DNA from: an uncultured Clostridia bacterium
GTDB taxonomy: Bacteria > Bacillota > Clostridia > Oscillospirales > CAG-272
Direction: 5' to 3'
Assembly (NCBI GenBank): GCA_947624945.1
Contig: CANQMJ010000094.1
Location: 1 to 9,356 of the forward strand
DNA: 9,356 nucleotides
Shown here: positions 6,901-9,356 of the stretch, in pieces
How positions within the stretch are numbered: the stretch's first letter is position 1
Layout: each line of letters begins with the position of its first letter
The notes under the pieces: generated by a model
Told to the model about the DNA's origin: nothing
The model's database searches: none
The model's input: only the letters and a program-made list of their open reading frames with translations
Program-made: the position numbers and the translations under genes

Positions 6901-8779
6901 AAAAGAGAGCGCCGAATATCAGGAGCAGTTCATCAAGAAAGAGATCAATGCGCTTTCCTGTTCGACTACTTTTGAAATGGGTGTTGACGTCGGTGATCTT
7001 GAAACCGTATTCTTGCGGGATGTCCCTCCTTTGCCGTCTAATTACGCACAGCGAGCCGGACGTGCAGGCAGAAGCCTTGATGCAGCGGCGTTTGTACTAA
7101 CATTTGCAAAATTAAGCTCTCACGACTTGGCATTCTTTAAAGATCCCAAGCAAATGATCGGTGGAACGATACTTCCTCCGCTGTTTAAGGTGGATAACGA
7201 GAAGATTGTTCGTAGGCATATCTATGCGGTTGCTTTGAGCATGTATTTCGCGGATCACGAGGATCAATATAACCATAACGATGCGGATAAGTTTATAAAT
7301 CAAAAGGGATACGAGGGATTCATTGGATGGATCAATCGGCATCCTCAAAACCTTTTGAGGATGTTGCAGGCATCCATACCCGACCTTGATAATTTGCATA
7401 AACGTCTCGGTATTGATAATTTCTCTTGGATCGAAGAATTCAGCGGCACCGAAGGGGTGTTCACGCAGTTGATTCAAGAATATGAGAATAATATCCAAAA
7501 CTTCGAAAAGTTGATCAAGCAATTCAAACAAGAAAACGATTTGGCAAAAGCTGCCATGTGTGAAAGAAAGCTTCAGCATTATAAGAAAAACAAGCTGATT
7601 GATTTCTTGGCTCGCGGTAATATACTGCCGAGATATGGCTTCCCCGTTAACACGGTTGAGCTACAGCAAAATACAACTGCAAACAATGTTTCCAAGTTGA
7701 GGTTGAGCAGAGATTTGCAGATTGCAATAGCTGAATACGCGCCGTCCTCTGAAGTTGTCGCCGATGGAAGACTTTATACGAGCCGTTATATCAAGAAATC
7801 CGCAACAGGTAAAGATAAGCAGGATTGGTATACGGGATACATCGGAACGTGCCGAAACAAAGATTGCAAAACTGTAAATTACAGCATCACGCCTATAACA
7901 AATGAAGGAATTTCTTGTTCTGCGTGTGGTAGAAAACTGTTCAAGATGGATTTCTATGAAAGCATAGAACCGCGTTCTGGATTTGTTGCCGAGCGACGGG
8001 ATAGGGATGTTCCTATGACGCGTCAGGAGAAAAATTATCGTTCCGAAGATTATTACATTGGAAATGTCGCCGCAAGAACGATAGGGAAGCATAGGTATCT
8101 GTTTAACTCAATAGAAGTTCAAGTTGAATCTACAACGAATGATTCCTTGATGGTCAAATCTGTTAATAATTTCTATGTTTGCCGTCTCTGCGGTTACGCT
8201 GTAGCAGAGGATGAAGGTATTGGCGAAAAAGGAATTGAAACGCAGATGCGTGATGGAGCATTGTCTGTAACGACAACCAAGCCACACGAAAGTTTGTACG
8301 GTCAGTATAATTGTAACTGCCATGAGCTTGTCAGGCGGTCTCTCCACCATGAATTCAAAACCGATGTTGCTAAAATATCCTTCAAGTGCAGCACATCCAA
8401 CTACAACACGATGGTGTCGGTAATGTATGCAATTTTGAATGCGATGGCAAAGGATCTAAACATCGAAAGACGAGATATTAAGGCGTGTTTGTCCGCCAAG
8501 CTTGTCAGTGGTATTTTAGATTACTCTATCGTTATTTACGACTCTGTTCCCGGCGGAGCAGGTCACTCAAGACGATTGGTGACGAAAGACGGAAAAATGC
8601 TACATAGCATTTTCATGTCGGCGCTAAGATCGATGAGCGAATGTAATTGCGAACCGTCGTGCTATAATTGTTTGCGTAGTTACGAAAATCAGAAGATTCA
8701 CGATTTGCTTGACAGGAAGTTAGCAATTGCATTCTTGCAACAGTTTGTAGGAGCAGTTGAAATAGTAGAGGATGATTAA
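3947..8779 (+). CDS. druE: DruE-like giant SF2 helicase with DUF1998 (MZB) domain
   Basis: This 1610-residue protein is a superfamily 2 helicase. Motifs from the N terminus: LYLHQ (Q102), Walker A TGTGSGKT (119-126), PMNALANDQ (157-165), TNYAMLEHLLLRP (235-247), DEAH (264-267), SAT (300-302), FSDSRQ (654-659) opening the second RecA domain, FEMGVDVGDLE (1009-1019) and QRAGRAGR (1035-1042). All ATPase residues are present. A large insertion separates the two RecA domains and holds an acidic stretch (520-542) and CxxC pairs at 485/488, 547/550 and 586/589. Further cysteine clusters lie at 888-944, 1302-1327 and 1412-1458. The C terminus is DUF1998/MZB: VPGGAGH (1534-1540) and CNCEPSCYNCLRSYENQ (1566-1582). 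The family couples ATP hydrolysis to nucleic-acid translocation or unwinding; DUF1998 helicases recur in Druantia (DruE), DISARM and repair proteins such as MrfA. Length and the single large partner gene favour DruE of type III. No nuclease motif is visible. Confidence 0.8.
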   Translation: MFNPANASSNIKEEFVDYIATTHAFANPSLQEQFVRELRANIARGPLLEIRDVFKRGKSIEEMIKDADCPLSPLFRELEAGKPNDNLHKHKLPITRNLYLHQEKAIRAIVGGNNAVVSTGTGSGKTNCFLIPVLNELLREKEQGTLGKGVRALFIYPMNALANDQMKNIREILMCYPDITFGAYNGGTENDEECAVAVYEAMFAKEKVPELRHRLPNEILSREEMKKNPPNILFTNYAMLEHLLLRPKDDVLFSNADFRFVVLDEAHIYTGATGIETSILLRRLKARISATRETRFILTSATLGSDSSVDDDIITFAENLCGVRFDKKYIIRAEREPYLPNATIKSYPPELYEKLADGENFVWQVLNEYGFNVDKNTDEKELLYDFLLTSDLYHSLRLRLGSICDLSEIGERLSVGTNIAIAFISLCTRAQKNKKSLIDARYHFFIRSPEGCYITLNGDKRLFLNRQKTHLENGKESAVFEAAVCDDCGRIALTGKIENRRLVQASKLDEEIEYYYPFADDNADIEDDDIEDETDEKDEKKEVFYLCPICGAIVAENEIHNPPCDCGKENYIKVIRAKLLKIGARCGNCHTGHYKRLYLGNDAATAVLATALYEELPEIEYVENEEQAKAKNIFAKAATNKKVARKAGRQFLAFSDSRQEAAKFACYLGKSYNEFLRRRGICRIISEKKDEIVAHEYTISDFVTLLTNYFTAKKSFAKSNSDESNLTLDSRKNAWVALLNELARYSSATSLTALGQIQFEYKGNTPEIVKSVAEQYHVDPVSVKALLDLLIFEIVKMGAIYPDSDSDIDDNDREYIFFTPSQSFVTFMQSPERKRATVSSWMPKSKRNGNGYYKSNRLYYVCSTLGISEDCAIEFLKQYFEYLSDPECDNPYCMDDLNKDGTYVLRARHFIVKTNGSPDAHWYRCKKCGKVTQFNLGHCPSVRCEGRLIELLPDDITRNNHFAKLYMSDRMSPLLIKEHTAQLSKKESAEYQEQFIKKEINALSCSTTFEMGVDVGDLETVFLRDVPPLPSNYAQRAGRAGRSLDAAAFVLTFAKLSSHDLAFFKDPKQMIGGTILPPLFKVDNEKIVRRHIYAVALSMYFADHEDQYNHNDADKFINQKGYEGFIGWINRHPQNLLRMLQASIPDLDNLHKRLGIDNFSWIEEFSGTEGVFTQLIQEYENNIQNFEKLIKQFKQENDLAKAAMCERKLQHYKKNKLIDFLARGNILPRYGFPVNTVELQQNTTANNVSKLRLSRDLQIAIAEYAPSSEVVADGRLYTSRYIKKSATGKDKQDWYTGYIGTCRNKDCKTVNYSITPITNEGISCSACGRKLFKMDFYESIEPRSGFVAERRDRDVPMTRQEKNYRSEDYYIGNVAARTIGKHRYLFNSIEVQVESTTNDSLMVKSVNNFYVCRLCGYAVAEDEGIGEKGIETQMRDGALSVTTTKPHESLYGQYNCNCHELVRRSLHHEFKTDVAKISFKCSTSNYNTMVSVMYAILNAMAKDLNIERRDIKACLSAKLVSGILDYSIVIYDSVPGGAGHSRRLVTKDGKMLHSIFMSALRSMSECNCEPSCYNCLRSYENQKIHDLLDRKLAIAFLQQFVGAVEIVEDD

Positions 8780-8811
8780 GATGCGGGTTCAATACCATTC
8801 TAACTAACAGT

Positions 8812-8883
8812 TTTTGCTACCATGCCTATAACGGACTTACTCCGCCCGAATTACATCGCATGCCAAGCAAACAAAAACAGTAG
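8812..8883 (+). pseudogene. Possible transposase C-terminal remnant
   Basis: An open stretch just after the helicase gene reads HAYNGLTPPELHRMPSKQKQ and ends at the TAG at 8881. The YNGLTPxE motif resembles the C-terminal tail of IS3-type or related transposases with an rve integrase core. There is no start codon, no catalytic domain and no terminal inverted repeat here, so at best it is a scrap of an insertion sequence. The resemblance is short and could be chance. Confidence 0.25.
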
Positions 8884-8919
8884 GCTGAATCACAGGTTGA
8901 TTCGGTCTGCTGTCCTTTT
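8877..8919 (+). terminator. Long hairpin terminator downstream of druE
   Basis: Bases 8877-8892 pair with 8898-8913 through 16 positions (three G-U) around a CAGGT loop, and are followed by CCTTTT. It is the first plausible intrinsic terminator after the helicase stop, about 100 bases downstream. The stop codon of the possible transposase remnant falls inside its left arm, so the terminator may have come with that remnant. Confidence 0.65.
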
Positions 8920-9136
8920 ATGATAACAAGCAGAGAAAAACAAGGGCGAGTATGCCTCTGTGTCGCCCCGTGCGGCGATTTTGCGAGGCGAGCGGAGGGG
9001 AAGAACCGCCGAAACAGAAACGGGCAAATTTGAGCCGTTTGTGAGAACTTGTGGAGGACCCGCAAACCAGACGAAAAAAGCCGTCCAACACATTTTTCAT
9101 TCAAAATTCCCGCGTCCGATTTATGTGCAGGAATAA

Positions 9137-9165
9137 GCGTCGGGGTTGCTGACGCGCCCCGACGC
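9137..9165. repeat. 9-bp perfect inverted repeat
   Basis: GCGTCGGGG (9137-9145) and CCCCGACGC (9157-9165) form a perfect stem with an 11-base loop. No T tract follows on either strand, so an intrinsic terminator is unlikely. A protein-binding or transfer-origin hairpin is possible. Confidence 0.55.
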
Positions 9166-9173
9166 AGTACACA

Positions 9174-9194
9174 GCGGACGGCAACGCCGACCGC
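9174..9194. repeat. Short G+C-rich hairpin
   Basis: GCGG-A-CGGC (9174-9182) pairs with GCCG-A-CCGC (9186-9194) around a 3-base loop, with one symmetric A-A mismatch. It lies nine bases after the larger inverted repeat, so the two form a tandem hairpin pair of unknown role. Confidence 0.45.
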
Positions 9195-9356
9195 GTAAGG
9201 GGTTTTCACATTTTCCGTTCAGGGGTCAAAATCCACCCGATTTTCGAGCATTGGGGTCGTAAAATCGCATAATGCCCATCGTTACAGGACTTTCCACGGG
9301 GTTGCCGAAAGAAAATGAAAAAAGTTCCGATTTTCTCTGGATATTCCGGCAAAAGT

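Larger units (their letters stand above)
8920..9356. other. G+C-richer, hairpin-rich stretch with no convincing gene
   Basis: Base composition is visibly richer in G and C than the two large genes. A 127-codon minus-strand frame (9209-8826) starts at GTG without a ribosome site, runs through the terminator hairpin and is rich in Arg, Ser and Cys, so I do not call it. Structure present includes GGGCGA/TCGCCC (8944-8949 and 8963-8968), the hairpins at 9137-9165 and 9174-9194, and CGATTTT/AAAATCG (9238-9244 and 9261-9267). Such a region might be mobile-element backbone, for example a transfer origin or the leader of a conjugation module lying right of the window. No nick site was recognised. Confidence 0.4.

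Noticed and set aside
3947..8779. Assignment to DISARM (DrmA/DrmB)
   Set aside because: There is no adjacent methyltransferase, PLD protein (DrmC) or second helicase. One protein contains both a complete SF2 helicase and DUF1998, with a single large partner.
8826..9209. 127-codon minus-strand open frame downstream of druE
   Set aside because: It has a GTG start without a ribosome site, runs through a strong terminator hairpin and has an Arg/Ser/Cys-rich shadow-like composition.

Overview
The window looks like part of a genomic island in a Gram-positive anaerobe, most likely a member of the Clostridia. The reasons are strong Shine-Dalgarno sites (AGGAGG, GAGGAGG), a perfect vegetative promoter, moderate G+C, and remnants of two small gene families that I know mainly from Clostridia (DUF6809-like and excisionase-type helix-turn-helix). 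This assignment is inferred from style and content, not from a marker gene.

Left end (1-230). Host-like DNA carries a plus-strand terminator, a G+C-rich hairpin and a minus-strand terminator. Next comes a 45-base antisense copy of the 3' part of tRNA-Trp(CCA). It runs from the first base of the anticodon loop to the CCA end and then stops. This is the classic scar of tyrosine-recombinase integration into a tRNA gene. The missing 5' half puts the element to the right of position 230, so nearly all of the window would be island.

Decayed cargo (231-1165). A non-coding, hairpin-bearing stretch is followed by a DUF6809-like gene broken by an 11-bp tandem duplication and a compensating one-base change, with its terminator. 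Then comes a perfect TTGACA-N17-TATAAT promoter with a duplicated -10 region. It leads into an excisionase-type HTH gene in which two codons that should be tryptophan are stops (TAG and TGA).

Main cargo (1189-8779). Two long, overlapping, same-strand genes fill most of the window: a 924-aa, largely beta-rich protein of unknown biochemistry and a 1610-aa DEAH-box superfamily 2 helicase with many cysteine clusters and a C-terminal DUF1998 (MZB) domain. The gene order, sizes and helicase type match the two-gene type III Druantia anti-phage system (druH-druE). Both genes are intact. In this reading the upstream promoter drives an operon whose first gene, a probable small regulator, has been lost to nonsense mutations while the two effectors survive. 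DruE would supply ATP-driven translocation on nucleic acid and DruH an unknown partner function.

Right end (8780-9356). After druE there is a possible transposase-tail remnant, a long hairpin terminator, and about 440 bases of visibly G+C-richer, hairpin-rich DNA with no convincing gene. It could be backbone of the mobile element. No integrase and no intact tRNA-Trp are in the window, so the island should continue to the right.
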